Below, piece by piece: positions 1 through 11,255 of a stretch of 64,000 bases of DNA. Position numbers and translations under genes: made by a program. Positions within the stretch are counted from its first letter, which is position 1; each line of letters begins with the position of its first letter. The stretch is from contig NW_024041150.1 in NCBI RefSeq assembly GCF_014851395.1, forward strand, positions 31,436,305-31,500,304. The letters run 5' to 3'. The notes below the pieces were generated by a model. The model did no database searches and was not told the origin of the DNA. It saw only the letters and a list, made by a program, of their open reading frames with translations. The stretch is from Micropterus salmoides. Taxonomy: Eukaryota > Chordata > Actinopteri > Centrarchiformes > Centrarchidae.

Positions 1-480
1 GTTGGTTGAGACTGAAATATCTCAAAAACAATGAAATGGATGGCCTTGAAATTTTGTGCAGGCATTTATGGTCATCACAGGATATATTGCAATAACTTTC
101 ATGATCCTCTGACTCTTCATCTTGCTCCATCATCAGCTCAACTTTTTTTCATCAGTTCAGTATTTTGGTTTACGACTAAAAACATGTAAAACTAATGACA
201 TTCCTTTCATCCTAAGCTGTGCTTTGTGTTTAATGCTAATTATTAAATCTAACATGCTAAACTTAGATGGTAAACATGGTGAACATTATATCTGCTTATT
301 ATCAGCATGTAGTCAGCGTGCTGACTTTAGCGTGTAGCCCATAGCACTGTAGTGCCTACAGCTTCTCAGAGCCACTCTTATTGTTGTAAGTAAATGAAGA
401 GATGAGATATATCACATCTGAAGATAATGTTATATGATCAAATATTAAATTTAGACAGTAGGGATAACACATATTCTCAC

Positions 481-1365
481 CATCATAACAGATGAAATAA
501 CTCTCATGTCCACAAGACCCATCTCTCCAATTGCTATTCTTCTGTAATAACACACAGTTCTCTACTCCTCCAATATCATTCGGTTCTCCCGAGTTCCAAT
601 TTGTCTCGCTTTCTTTGAACTCCACTCCTGGCATAGACCAGTGCCACGTCCTGTTGGATTGTGTTTGGTTGTACAGCCCAATCCAGGCTTCTCCTTGCTG
701 CACTGTAGTGTCACTGAGTCTCTTCATGTCTGTCATGTTAGACACTGTGGCCAGGTCAATATAATTCTCTCTGCAATACTTCTGGGCTTCATCCCAGGTC
801 TTCTTCTCTCCAACAAAGTGATACTCATAGAGATGACATGCGAAGAAGGACCACTGACCTAAAAACAAAGGACATACTGTAGTGACTGAGCTGACAGCAA
901 AAAATCAAAATCCTGATTCACACCTACTACTTACTGTCACAACTCTGGACGTTTATCCAGCTTTTCCCTGCCCCCTGCCTCTTCCCCCTTGTATATGTGT
1001 GTTTGCATGTGTTGTAGGCACGGCTAACCTCTCCAGACACCTGGTTCAACTCCACATCTGACTTCAATCAGCTCATCAACCCTCAGGTCAAATACTCCTG
1101 CCACTTGTCACCAGATTGTCTCTGTGGTTCAGTGACTCGGTCTTGGACGATACTAATTCAGAGAACCTGCTCACTTAAACCTCTCCCTCCGTGTCTGTGT
1201 CTGCTTCAGGGTCCAGTTTTGTGATTTTACTTTTAATTTGATGAAAGAGTGAGCTGTTCAAATGTTAAACGAATGCATATTAGGTTGGTCAAATAATGTT
1301 TAGCTAAATAAATGGTATATGATCCACTTACCCATCAGAATGAGCAGAAACAGACTCCACTGCAT
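481..1365 (-). CDS. C-type lectin gene, copy A (5' exons only)
   Basis: Two coding exons are visible. The first (1332-1365) encodes a hydrophobic signal start, MQWSLFLLILM, preceded by a polypyrimidine tract and AG and followed by a GTAAGT donor. The second (481-858, 378 nt, phase 1 at both ends) encodes a full C-type lectin domain with WIGL, the mannose-type EPN triad and paired cysteines. It ends at FICYDG before a GTGAGA donor. By comparison with copy C, two more lectin exons should follow beyond position 1. The family binds glycans or proteins outside the cell, usually in innate immunity; the ligand here is unknown. Both visible exons are open and undamaged. Fish databases often label such genes macrophage mannose receptor 1-like, but no transmembrane exon is seen, so a secreted lectin is more likely. 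Confidence 0.82.
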
Positions 1366-1487
1366 CTTTGCTCTGTTAGAGGAAACTGATATTTTAGTGT
1401 GCAGAGAACCAAACACAATGACTTTACCAAATTGGGTCAGTTTAAAGAAAATACATGTGAACACTTAACTGTATGTCCAGATAAAAT

Positions 1488-1930
1488 TAGGGCTGGGCAT
1501 GTTAACGTGTTATTATTTTATTATTATTAGTTTGAAAGTCCGTTGCTCACTGGGTCTGAATACACATACAGTCAAACCATCGGTCACAGAACAGACTGTT
1601 TCTGCTGCTCCCTGATAAAAGATACCTGATGCTGATACCTGTTCAGAAAAAAAAACATGAAAACTGGACTCTGATGGTAACTTGTTTTGACAAGGTAGAT
1701 AAAAGGTAATGACCTGGCAGTGGAAAAGCTTTGGTTTAATATTTGATTTGATTACATAAATGTTTAAGTTGAGATTTACAAGAAATATTTTATTGCTACT
1801 GTGTGAAGGGAATACTGCTGGTAAAATGCACATTATTTGATTAAAGTGTTATTGTCACATGTTATTACACTTTTGTGTATATAGCAGTACATTTAAATTA
1901 AAATTGCGCAATACACTACTTTAGAATTCA
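1488..1930. mobile_element. MITE remnant, right terminus deleted (copy A)
   Basis: The left terminus TAGGGCTGGGCA is present. The matching inverted terminus, seen in copy C at 38619-38630, is missing here because of a deletion shared with copy B. It looks like a common fish hAT-type non-autonomous element. Confidence 0.5.
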
Positions 1931-1950
1931 TTATTTTCAAATAAATAAAT

Positions 1951-2050
1951 CCTTTGGCAACCTGTCCATTCGCCTGGTGTTAGCTGGGATTGGCTCCAGC
2001 CTCCCGCGACCCTGTATGCAGGATAAGCGGTTGATGATGGATGGATGGAT
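1951..2050 (+). repeat. L2-type LINE 3' tail (copy A)
   Basis: The stretch ending GCGACCCTGTATGCAGGATA and running into a GGATGGAT microsatellite is the characteristic 3' end of fish L2-like LINEs and the SINEs that share that tail. About 17 bases present in copy C after CCTGTCCA are missing. No ORF is attached. Confidence 0.65.
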
Positions 2051-4690
2051 AAATCCTTTGTCTCTGAACAGCAGTTTGATAAGGAAGCAGAATAGAGGCA
2101 ACTATGCAAACTGAGTTCAGATTCAGATTCATTCATTATTGTCCTCAGTGGAGGAAAGTTGTTTTCACAGTCTGTACAAAGAGCACCTTCAACATGAATA
2201 CGACACACAAAATACCCATAGTACACATATGCAAATAATGTAAACATCATTAACTTGTCAGTGCAGTACAAAACTTTTTCAAAAGCGTGCCTTTTTGTAG
2301 AGCAGCTGTCTGTATCTACGGCCAGGTGGGAGAAGGGTGAAGCATGAGTTGAGAGGGTGGCTGGGATTTTGTACTATGGTAGTTTCTCTGCGAGCAGGGC
2401 AGGATTAATGAGGGCTGGCAGGTTGGGAGTGTGAAGACCTATTATTGTCTAAGACCTATTAATATCAGTACAAACAGTGGTTAACTGTGAAATATCTTTT
2501 TGTAGCCCATGAAAATGTCTTTCAGCAAAATATAAATAATATAACACATCGGGCTGGGCCAATAACAAAAACACCGGTACAATATAAGGCAATACAACAA
2601 TTCTGGCATATTTTGTTTCTGTCTGGAGACATTTAATGTTCTGATTTTACAGGTACTGCCATAATTTCTGTTATTTTCCGTCAACCTTATAAGATACTGC
2701 TACTATTAAAGGCATTATGTATCAGGAGAGGGTGCGACAATAAATAAACCCCCAATAGAATAACACATAATTTAATTGTTCATTATACCTTATATAAGCC
2801 TAACGAAATAATTAGAATTAGTTTCTAGTGTCTACACCACAAAACTCACAAAAAATAGAATTTAAAAAATCGAGTGTCTTTTGTTTTGAGTCTAGGTTTA
2901 ATTGAATTTTTGCATATTTATTTTAGAATAACACATCACCTAATAAAAAAATACAGATATCTATTTATTAATTTTCACATTATTTCATTTATTTTCAAAG
3001 CATGCTGGAGACAGTAGGTAATGTTTTTCCAGACCTGAGCAGTGCTCCACCAAAAAGCCCCAAAAACCTGAACCTGAGAGGTAAAATCCAGGGCAAGAAA
3101 AAGTCCTGTAGACTCACAAAGCTGTGGGCGCACAGCTATTGAAGGATTATTGTATTTATTTGTCTTGTCCTGTTACTGTGTCCACCTTTTGTTAAAAATA
3201 CTGAACATTGCACACAATTAAGGTTTTTAAGAAATCATGTTATTATAAAACTGTGAAATCTACTGCAGAGATACAATATTGTGCTTCCACCTCTGCACAA
3301 ACAATAAACGATATATTAAAATTAAACAACAGCATCATAACTCACATCTTCTGAGTCCTCGCAGCAGCTTCACTCTGGTGTCTCTCCTCCTGTGCTGATG
3401 AAGACAACTGTCCAATATTGACCAGGGAGGTGCTCTCTTGTAGCCCCCTAATGTCATTTGAATAATGAAAAACACAAGTCTAAGCTGTCTTTCATAGTCA
3501 GGACAGGATCTACTGATGGCCAGAACATAATTTACATAATGTAAATTTACATCTTGAGGAAACAAAAGCACACTTCCCTGTTGACTGTCCAACAAACAGA
3601 AAGAAAGGTCTCGTTCCAAAACATCCACTAACAAGCAGAATAAATTTAAATCATGTTTTCTGCTTTGAATATACATATTTTTGCATTGTCAAAAGTTGTA
3701 TTACATTTATTTTCATTTCTTGTATTCATACTCAAAAACATTGTAAACAATTGACTCATTTAAAGTTTATTTATCTTTTGATTAAAGCAAAACAGTTTTC
3801 CAGTTAAAGTCCATTTATTTGACAATGAATGGGTGTTTGGCTTCGGGTGTTCAGTATATTTGTACAAGTGTGATCCAAAGTACTAGACGTCTAAATGGCT
3901 CAGTAACTGTTCACATTGTTACTGTAAATTCTGCAATGTTTTATTGTGATTATTTGTATTATCTATGTAAATTTTACACATTTCCTAGTTTGCTAATAAT
4001 AGCATGTTCACTTACATTTGTGTTTAAATACAAGGTTCATGGTGTCAAATTCAGCTTAATAAATAATATATCTACAGATACAGAACAAAGTAAACACCTT
4101 AACCAAGTAGTTTCTTCCAAACTCTTACTCTGATCTTTCCCCAGTTTAACTAACTACACTTGATTGTTAACTAAACCAAAGAACCGTCAACATATGAATC
4201 ATTTTTCTAACACATATGGATATTCAAAGGTGACACAACAAACAACTTATTTTGTCATTTTGTTTCGTGGAGTAGGACACATTGTTCAACATATCAGGTG
4301 GCTGCTTCTTCACACAGCTAAAATACAGGTTCTGGTTATCAGATCTCCTAATGTTTTAAGTGTGTACACTCTCTATATTATTTTCTGAGACACAGCGTTT
4401 CAAAGTGCAGGTAACACTGTGTGTGTGCAGAGAATAAGTTTGTATTTTTTGTTCTCCTCTCAGACAGTATATTTAATGTTTACAAGTCTAGACAAAACTA
4501 GAAGAAGAGTTGTGTTATGTACAAACTGGCTAACCAAACCAAACAAACTGGTTAATCTCTTGTTAAAATGCAGAACCACTTTACATCAATAATATTATCT
4601 AAGTAAATTTTTATCAACAGTCCTCCACTGAGGAAAATGTTATTGAGCAGCCGATAAGTGCCCATGCACTTTATTTGTTGGCAATTTGTA
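2051..4690. other. Spacer of copy A
   Basis: AT-rich sequence repeated in B and C. Short ORFs occur here (for example 3819-4133) and are open in all three copies. They have no recognisable domain and no start context, and they fit the high overall identity of the copies, so none is called as a gene. The only supported element is the probable untranslated first exon near 3346. Confidence 0.6.
3346..3440 (-). promoter_or_regulatory. Probable non-coding first exon, lectin gene A
   Basis: The signal-peptide exon at 1332 is preceded by a good splice acceptor seven bases before its ATG, so an upstream 5' UTR exon must exist. Reading the minus strand, a conserved stretch ending CTCAGAAGAT is followed by GTGAGT, a strong donor, at 3340-3345. 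The same sequence and donor occur in B (22245) and C (39972). The upstream limit is a guess, since no clear TATA box is visible. Confidence 0.4.
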
Positions 4691-4944
4691 ATACGTGTCT
4701 AGGATTAAAAGACGGGGGGGGGCCCAGGGTATCCGTAACTTACACTTGCGAAATCTTTGCACTCATATCTTTTGTTACTGTATTAGAACTACACTTATGT
4801 CAACAACCAGTGAAGAAGCCACGATGTCAACAAATAAAAAGCAACAAAAAAAACTATGTTCTTCCATTTCTCCTCTGTTGAAGTTCTGTAATGTTACATG
4901 GGGTTTGGAAGCACAAAAAAAGTGGGTGCGTCCTTCTCCAAGAT

Positions 4945-4959
4945 TTATATATATATATA

Positions 4960-5024
<65 letters not shown>
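4945..5024. repeat. (TA)n microsatellite
   Basis: Almost pure TA dinucleotides. The tract is much shorter in copy C (41189-41225). In copy B it is replaced by TC and GATA repeats (23833-23890). Confidence 0.97.
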
Positions 5025-5025
<1 letters not shown>

Positions 5026-5183
5026 TTAGTTTGTTTTAAAAATTTCAAACTGATTTGGATGTTTTCAAAAGCTCATAATAAACCAGCAGCAGTTTAATGT
5101 TTTTTTCCCTTACTGTACCGAAAATAAACCGAACTGTAACCCAGGTACATACCGAACCGAGATTTTGTGTACTGTTACACCCC

Positions 5184-5186
<3 letters not shown>

Positions 5187-5217
<31 letters not shown>
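5187..5217. repeat. (TG)n microsatellite
   Basis: Pure TG run. Its counterparts are short at 24063-24084 in copy B and about twice as long at 41389-41450 in copy C. Confidence 0.97.
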
Positions 5218-5218
<1 letters not shown>

Positions 5219-5989
5219 TGTATGTAGTAATGTTGCTCTGCAGCTCAGCAAAGCAGTGATGAAAGGCAGCCTCCTCCAGGGTCCTAGAGCCTGACGACAT
5301 AAGGGATTTAAATTATGAAGCAGAGGAAACAACCAGAAGGATTATTATGAGCCAATAAATACAAATTATATTTGTATTATTCTATTGTATCATTATTCTT
5401 GCTTTTCTTTGTTGAGTACACATCTGCACTATGAAAAAAGGAAAAAGAAAAATAGATCTAAGTCTAATGATTATTTCTCTTCTTATTATTTGGGGGGCTT
5501 AGGACCATGTTAGGGTGGCTTCAGCCCCCCTAAAATATAAGAATATTTTATCGTTTTTAAATAGCTGGCTACTTTAAATAGACCTGCGTGGAATCGCTTT
5601 CGCGAAAATGCAAACCGCTATCTGTCGTGAAAACGTTAAGCAAGAATTCCTTCAGCTAGTTCATTCAAAGCTCACACAGGCTATAAGCATCAGAGGTTGG
5701 AAGTTGACAAACAACCCCTTGATCAGTAATTAAGCATGTAGTCTTAATATCAGCAGACTGACACCTCGGCAGTTCATCATGTTATCATAACAACAGTGGA
5801 TATCAGTAGACCAAAGCATGCACTTGTCACAGCAGATTTTGAATGCCTGCAGCCTCCCCTGCTGTCATAAATCTAGATAACAGTTGAATAAGGTATGCAT
5901 AGTCTCAGTGCCTACTGTCAATGCTCCCACAGTGAGCTTGTTACTGCATTCATGATTACAGCACTTCTAAGTACAAAATAAGACACATC

Positions 5990-6215
5990 TTGGTAATGTT
6001 CAAAGATTAAGAAGTAAGTTAAGGATAATTATAAACTGCCTAATAATGATTAATGCTAATTAAGGACAATAAAATGATTAAAAATGATGAATTAAGAATG
6101 ATTACTTATTAATACTGATTAAAGATAATAAAATGATTGATTACAAATGATGAATTAAGAGTGATAAATGATTACTACTAATTAAGGATACTAAAATTAT
6201 CAAAAATGATGCCCT
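5990..6215. repeat. Imperfect AT-rich tandem repeat
   Basis: Variants of AATGATTA, ATTAAGGA and AAAATGATGAATTAAGA recur with loose periodicity. The array is conserved in B (24890-25085) and C (42235-42445). It has no coding potential. Confidence 0.6.
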
Positions 6216-6417
6216 GTCCTCTCCTGATCGTGCTACTTTGACCAAAAACCTCACTTTGTGGAATAAGTACTAATACTAATAGTACAAATACTATATTTAT
6301 GTATGTTTTGTAACACAGTTTTCACTAATTCTGCTTCTACATTTTAACTTTGCTGGTGTTTTTGATGATGCCTTGCTGTGCTCATTCACTCTGCTCCCAG
6401 AGCACACGTGCCTGCTT

Positions 6418-6419
<2 letters not shown>

Positions 6420-6462
<43 letters not shown>
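6420..6462. repeat. (CA)n microsatellite
   Basis: Pure CA run, shorter in B (25291-25321) and C (42650-42677). Confidence 0.97.
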
Positions 6463-6466
<4 letters not shown>

Positions 6467-6859
6467 ACTGCCTCCAGGCAGTTAGACACAGAGAGGACCA
6501 CACACACTCAGAGCTATAGAGTTTCAACATTGTGATCTTAACTTTACACTATAAAATAACACTTTAAATGATGACAATGCAATTAATGATAACAATTTTG
6601 GCTGTTATGTTGTACAATTATTCTCAACAGTACGTGTGGCTGTGACTGAGGGAGTAAATATAAATCTTTCAAATGTTGGCACACAGGAATTTGTTTTAAA
6701 ACTGTCACAGCCCTCATCACACTGTTTATGTTGTAAAGTGCATTTAGCATTCTAGTCAGAAATGTAACATACTGTATGTGTTTAAAAGCAGGAGCTGGAG
6801 CTAAAAAAGCTTTTTCTATTTACAGTTAGGATTACATTTTGGTTCTGTAAATCTGTAAA

Positions 6860-7130
6860 TGTACTTGTCACATACACATACATGTGAAACATAGTGAAAT
6901 TCATCCTCTGTATTGAACCCTTCCCTGAAGGGAGCAGTGGGCAGCAACTGTACAGCGCCCAGGGACCAACACCAGATTGAAATGCAGTGACTTTTGCACA
7001 GTGCACTGACTGGAGAACCTACCTAACACGATTTTGATAGTGGGGGAGTGCACCCGGAGAAAACCCACGCAGACACGGGGAGAACATGCGAACTCCACAC
7101 AGAAAGGCGGAGACAACTGGGGTTCAAACT
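6860..7130. repeat. Fish interspersed repeat (copy A)
   Basis: The segment with AGGGAGCAGTGGGCAGCAAC, a CAGCGCCCAGGGACC block, CACCCGGAGAAAACCCACGC and ACACGGGGAGAACATGCGAA matches a repeat very common in ray-finned fish, of LINE or SINE type. Counterparts lie at 25715-25990 and 43070-43350. Minus-strand ORFs across it are incidental. Confidence 0.6.
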
Positions 7131-8298
7131 AAAAAGTTTAGTATCATAAAATACAAATAAAAACACACCGTAAGTAGAAATACAGCAGGTTGTCCCAGGA
7201 TAATCAAACGCTCTATTGTAATTAATCTTTAGCACCAAATATAGTAGGCTATGTGTCCTGAGAAACAAACTAGAAGCGATCTAAATACAAAAAAAAGAAA
7301 ATGCAGGTCCATCTGTGGGCATTGAAACAAACTATTTGCCATCAACGAAAATTGTGAAGGTGAGATAATAGAACGTGTTTAACAGGTTGTCATCCTGCAA
7401 TTTTTGTGCAATTGAAGCTGTAGTTACTTCAAAACATGCAGCTTCTCAGATAGGAGATGTTTGACGAGCACCAACTCAGAGGCTGTGGCCGTTGAAATGA
7501 GTATGAAAAGAGCGCACCTTCCTCTTGTTCATCCACTTCACCAACCAATCTGTGGCATCAAGTTACAGTACATAGTTTGGAACATATTCCAAATAATTAC
7601 ATTTACATATATTTAAATGTTTTAAATCTAAATTGAATAAAATAAATTTATATATAAATATATTTTGAAATATATTCAACAAATATATTAAATTTATTTT
7701 TGTTGGAAATATTTACAGATATTAATTGCACTTATATGTAAATAAGTGTAGTTCCTTATCTATGCAAATACAGTAATGTGTAATATCTATGTATGTTTCA
7801 ATTCCTGGAATATGTTAATATATATATATGTAAATCTATTTTTAAACATATATTCAAATATTAAATTTATCCTTCTTTTTTAGTATGTCACATATATGTA
7901 GATAAGCTTAAATATGTTTCATAGAATATATTCATGTGTTTTTTCACACTTTGTGAAAAAAAATCAGTTCTCCATATATGTAAATACATTCATTTTATTT
8001 ACATTTATTAATTTATAATATAACCTCCCCCCATGAACAGTTAGAGGCATTTAAAAACATTTTCCAGACAAATCAAATAGATCTAGTTGATATAAACTAC
8101 ATTTGCTTGCATTTGAACATTGAATGTTTTCAGAAGGTACATGGCACACTTACTACTACACATACACAAAAAATGTGTGTACCAAAAATACACAGACAGT
8201 ATTGTAGCATGTCTACTTATGATTTTGACGTATGAGGATTAATACAAATATGAATTTTAATATTTAGAGAATATTAATTCATAAAGCTCTCGTTTCAC
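7130..8298. other. AT-rich spacer without genes
   Basis: Strongly AT-rich sequence with many ATATTTAAAT and ACATATATGT motifs, repeated in B and C. No exon, promoter or element could be supported. Confidence 0.6.
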
Positions 8299-8878
8299 GG
8301 GGCACCACCAGAGATATAATTCACCCAGAGTCTCCGGACCTCTGGGTAGCATTTTAATAATTACACAGTTATTCACTAGTGATCAGTTAGTTAATAATCG
8401 CTCAATTATCTTAAATCAATCAGTCATTATCATATGGAAGTGGAAAATTCTCGTGACAGGGACTTGGAGTTAGACAATACACACACAATTCCTGTGATTA
8501 CGGTGAAATTTATTAACTAACTAAGGGTGAATATAAATGCGGGTAAATACACATCAAAGAAATAAACAATGGCTAAACAATGAGAATGTGGAGGTCTATT
8601 GTGGGGAGAATTTTATTCCTACAGGCAGCTAGTGCACTCTAGTAGTAATTAGATGATAACTCAGTTAAAATTGTCTAGGAGTTTTAAGGATTAAAGATAC
8701 TGGATTAACAAACTATTGGACCCCACTGATCACAGAATGCCTTGGTTTGGTCTTACTGCTTGTAGTTTCTCCCAGCCGAGTTGCTGGTCGGCGACCTCAC
8801 GCTGGCGGAGTTACGTGCGTTCTTGGTTAGGACGGCTTAAAGCCGTCGGCCGGTCGCTTTCTCTGCCAGGGAATTGCT
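8299..8878. mobile_element. LTR-like repeat, left half only (copy A)
   Basis: Starts at GGGGCACCACC and matches the first 560 or so bases of the complete repeat at 27127-28523. It ends abruptly after GGGAATTGCT, where retroviral gag follows a short linker. Copy C has the same truncation at 45087. Confidence 0.7.
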
Positions 8879-8910
8879 TGCCGCGTGCCGAAGTGCAGTT
8901 GTATGGCAAG

Positions 8911-9384
8911 CCATTAGAGCCAAAAAACTTCACTCTTGTAGCATGTTTTGCCAACAAAAACGGCGTTTAAAACGGTGTTTTGTGTATATAAACGCCGCTT
9001 AAAACGCCGTTTTATTTTGACACGCCGTTTTGTTAACTAAACGAACGGCGTACAAAACGGCGTTTTGTAAAATGATAATGAGCTCCGCCTTGTGGATTTT
9101 ACAGCCACTAAATCTGAACTGTTGTCACCCAATCAGTACAGAAGAAGAACAGACCACACTAATTCAGCACTGATCTACTTTACTGTGATCGTAGCCACCC
9201 AAAGGCAGAAAGTAACCACAGACAAGCATGAAAAACTCAACACAAAAGTCCCAGACTGATCAAGTAAATTGACTACATTTACTAAAAATATTTAGCTACT
9301 CTAGAATATAGCTTATAACATCTATTGATTGATAATTTTAGATCAAAACATGCTACAAGAGTGACGTTCTTTGGCACTAATTTT
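8911..9384. mobile_element. Terminal-inverted-repeat element in copy A (MITE-like)
   Basis: Positions 8912-8950 and 9345-9383 are inverted repeats, about 35 of 39 bases matching, sharing the core CACTCTTGTAGCATGTTTTG. The block has no coding capacity and is absent from copy C. There, sequence jumps from the GAAG at 8890-8893 to the GAAG at 9412-9415 with a single GAAG left. This is either an insertion with a 4-bp target duplication in A or a microhomology deletion in C. Because the inverted repeats do not reach the GAAG copies, deletion in C is at least as likely. Confidence 0.62.
8957..9067. repeat. Cluster of ACGGCGT / ACGCCGT palindromic motifs
   Basis: Within 111 bases there are seven copies or near copies of AAAACGGCGTTTT in either orientation, at 8957, 8969, 8990, 9001, 9021, 9043 and 9054. 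The cluster sits just inside the left inverted repeat of the element at 8911-9384. CpG-containing cores are otherwise rare in this AT-rich spacer. It could fold into hairpins or form an array of protein binding sites. Confidence 0.8.
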
Positions 9385-9415
9385 GCTCATCTCCTGGGGA
9401 TTCCAGGTATGGAAG

Positions 9416-10269
9416 AAATTTTTCAGAGAGCTGGACTTAATCGATATGTGGGGACTGCTGTAAATGATCCTGAGTTGTTCGCTGCAAGTAGGAATCGACT
9501 GTGGAGAGCACTGAAAGACACGTTTCCCACAAATGTGCATCCTGACAATATTTTGATTGATCCATTGGGAAAAGAAGAGAATCCGAGAGCCTATGTGTCG
9601 AGAGCTCATCAGGTGTGGAGAAATATTACAGGAAATGATCCAGAGGCGACTCAAATGGAGCGGCCAATTTTGCGAGCTAAACTACAGATGGGGCTGCCCC
9701 CACCAGTAAGGAGCAAACTGGCAGAGGTGGTTGGACTTGGAAGGATGGCAATAGGAGTCTATACAGATCATATAGCCCATCAAGTGGATCTATATAGGAA
9801 AAAGGAACATGATCAGAAAGAACAGGACCAAGTGACTCTCAGGAAACTCAATCAAATACAACTGGTGGAAAATAAGAAGAAGGAGAAGAAACAGGCTTAG
9901 GTTATGCAGGATCAGTGTTTACCAAAGCAACAATCACCACCACAGCTTCAGTCAAACCAGGAACAACCGCAATTGCCCCAACCACCACTAGTGGTTCCAA
10001 TTGTTTCATATCCACAGCCAGTTTATGGACAGATGCAGAATTGGAGAGGAAGAGGACGAGGAAGCTCAAGAAGAGGAGGATTTAATCCATACTTTCAGCA
10101 GTCTCCAGAAGTGTGTTACAATTGTGGACAGGTTGGTCACTTTGCCCGTGAGTGCAATACCTCAGGAGGAAATTTCAGAGGAGGAAATTTCAGAGGAGGA
10201 TTCAGGGGCCAGTCAAGGTCGCTTGGAGGACTGGTGAACCCTCACAGGGGCCCGGAGCCAGGATTCTAG
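9416..10269 (+). pseudogene. gag: Endogenous retrovirus gag remnant, copy A
   Basis: The reading frame carries capsid-like sequence followed by a glutamine/proline linker, an RGRGRG patch and one CCHC zinc knuckle (C-X2-C-X4-H-X4-C, about 10111-10155), the nucleocapsid signature that binds genomic RNA. The open frame begins upstream inside the TIR element, so the true N terminus is lost. An in-frame TAG at 9898-9900 splits the frame; it is also in copy C, so it predates the duplication. The frame ends at a second TAG (10267-10269). Beyond that stop the same frame continues into protease, an arrangement like gammaretroviral and epsilonretroviral stop readthrough. Confidence 0.82.
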
Positions 10270-10599
10270 AGGTGCCCAGAAAATCTGAAAGGGGGGTGTC
10301 AGCTGGTAGCATCAGGGCCGGAAAGAGATCCAACAATTGAGGTGAAAGTAAATAACCGACCATTGGAAGTAATGGCGGATAGCGGAGCTGCTTTCACCTG
10401 TGTTCGGCCTGAAGATACTACACATCTTCCTATGTCCAATCAACTGATTCGGACAAGGGGGTTTGAGGGAGTGAAGCAGCTGATTCCTCTCACGGAACCA
10501 ATTGAGCTCTGCTATAAAAATCAGAAAACTACAATACCCATATTGGTATCAGAACATACACCTATTGCTCTATTGGGAAGAGATGCTTTGTGTAATTGA
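10270..10599 (+). pseudogene. pro: Retroviral aspartic protease remnant, copy A
   Basis: Follows the gag stop in the same frame. It contains the catalytic D-S-G-A motif (about 10378-10389) and the ALLGRD motif near the C terminus, both diagnostic of retropepsins. The frame then breaks at TGTAATTGA. In this family the protease is made as part of a Gag-Pol fusion and cuts viral polyproteins. Copy C is nearly identical at 45957-46286. Confidence 0.82.
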
Positions 10600-11070
10600 A
10601 CTGCACAATAAAATGTACACCAGATGGCTGTCTGATAGAAGTGCCAAAAGAAATGGTCCACCAACTATTGATGACAACAGAGATGGAGTCCTCTGCAGTA
10701 TTTTGGATTGGAAATCTCAGTGCAGATTTGCGATTCGTCAAAATCATGATTTCAGCTAAAGGACAAAGTGCTTTAACAAGTGTAAAGAATAATACAAAAA
10801 AACAAGTATTATTCGACTGCATATTCAGAAGTAGAATTAGGGCTACCACTGTGCTACAGAGCAATGGTGGGAGTTTATTTAATGTATGACAAAGGATCAT
10901 CTGTTACAATGGGTTACCCAGTGACAATTCTTACCCATCATAGTCTCAGGAATCTGCTGAACTATGGAAAGTACACATTGACTATGCCAAGGCTTAGAGA
11001 CTATCATAGGCTCTTAGAGCAAGAGGATGTCACCCTGGTAAGGTGTGATACGGTACTGGTTGGTGTTTCT
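10600..11070 (+). pseudogene. pol: Collapsed pol remnant, copy A
   Basis: Two deletions relative to copy C remove the protease-RT linker (C 46411-46787) and almost the whole reverse transcriptase (C about 46827-47922). A third removes RNase H, integrase and env (C about 48209-49723). What remains is a short linker, a LINE-tail fragment and part of the RT connection region with a THHSLRNLL-type motif. Junctions fall on 2-5 base microhomologies. It is non-functional. Confidence 0.78.
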
Positions 11071-11080
11071 TTTCTTGCAG

Positions 11081-11255
11081 AGTATATGGGGATGTACAGA
11101 TGGGGATTCAAATACTCAAACAAGGACAATATGAATGGACTCTGGACAAGGATGGTGTGGAAACGTCTGGATTGCATCGACACTACACTGGAAGTCGACA
11201 CTGCTGAGGAGCTGCAGGACACCACAACGCCAACAGCAGAAACAGCTGATTAGAC
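11081..11255 (+). other. Exon-like 175-base block, copy A
   Basis: The pyrimidine-rich tract TGTTTCTTTTCTTGCAG precedes it and CGTGAGT follows it, so it looks like a spliced exon on the plus strand. It is open in one frame until a TAG just before the donor; another frame stays open for about 40 codons. The block and its borders are conserved at 49748-49922 in copy C. It could be a retroviral accessory exon or captured host sequence. I do not recognise its product. Confidence 0.35.

Larger units (their letters stand above)
1..8878. repeat. Segmental duplication copy A, left half
   Basis: This stretch matches 18941-27687 (copy B) and 36609-45087 (copy C) almost base for base, in the same order and orientation. 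It holds the 5' part of a C-type lectin gene and its spacer. The window begins inside the unit, so the last two lectin exons seen in B and C lie off the left edge. Differences between copies are mostly small indels and microsatellite length. Direct visual comparison supports the match; percent identity was not computed. Confidence 0.93.

Noticed and set aside
1513..1833. Minus-strand ORF conserved in copies A and B
   Set aside because: It lies within the MITE region, is broken in copy C and has no domain. Conservation reflects recent duplication.
1921..2271. 116-residue minus-strand ORF in copies A and B
   Set aside because: It crosses an L2 tail and the GGAT microsatellite, so it is incidental.
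3335..3676. 113-residue minus-strand ORF present in three copies
   Set aside because: It spans the probable untranslated exon and its donor, differs at its start in copy C and shows no domain.
3819..4388. Two plus-strand ORFs open in all three copies
   Set aside because: No domain, no start context and hydrophobic AT-rich composition. Openness fits high copy identity rather than selection.
5097..6535. ORFs rich in V-C or T-H repeats
   Set aside because: They are translations of TG and CA microsatellites.
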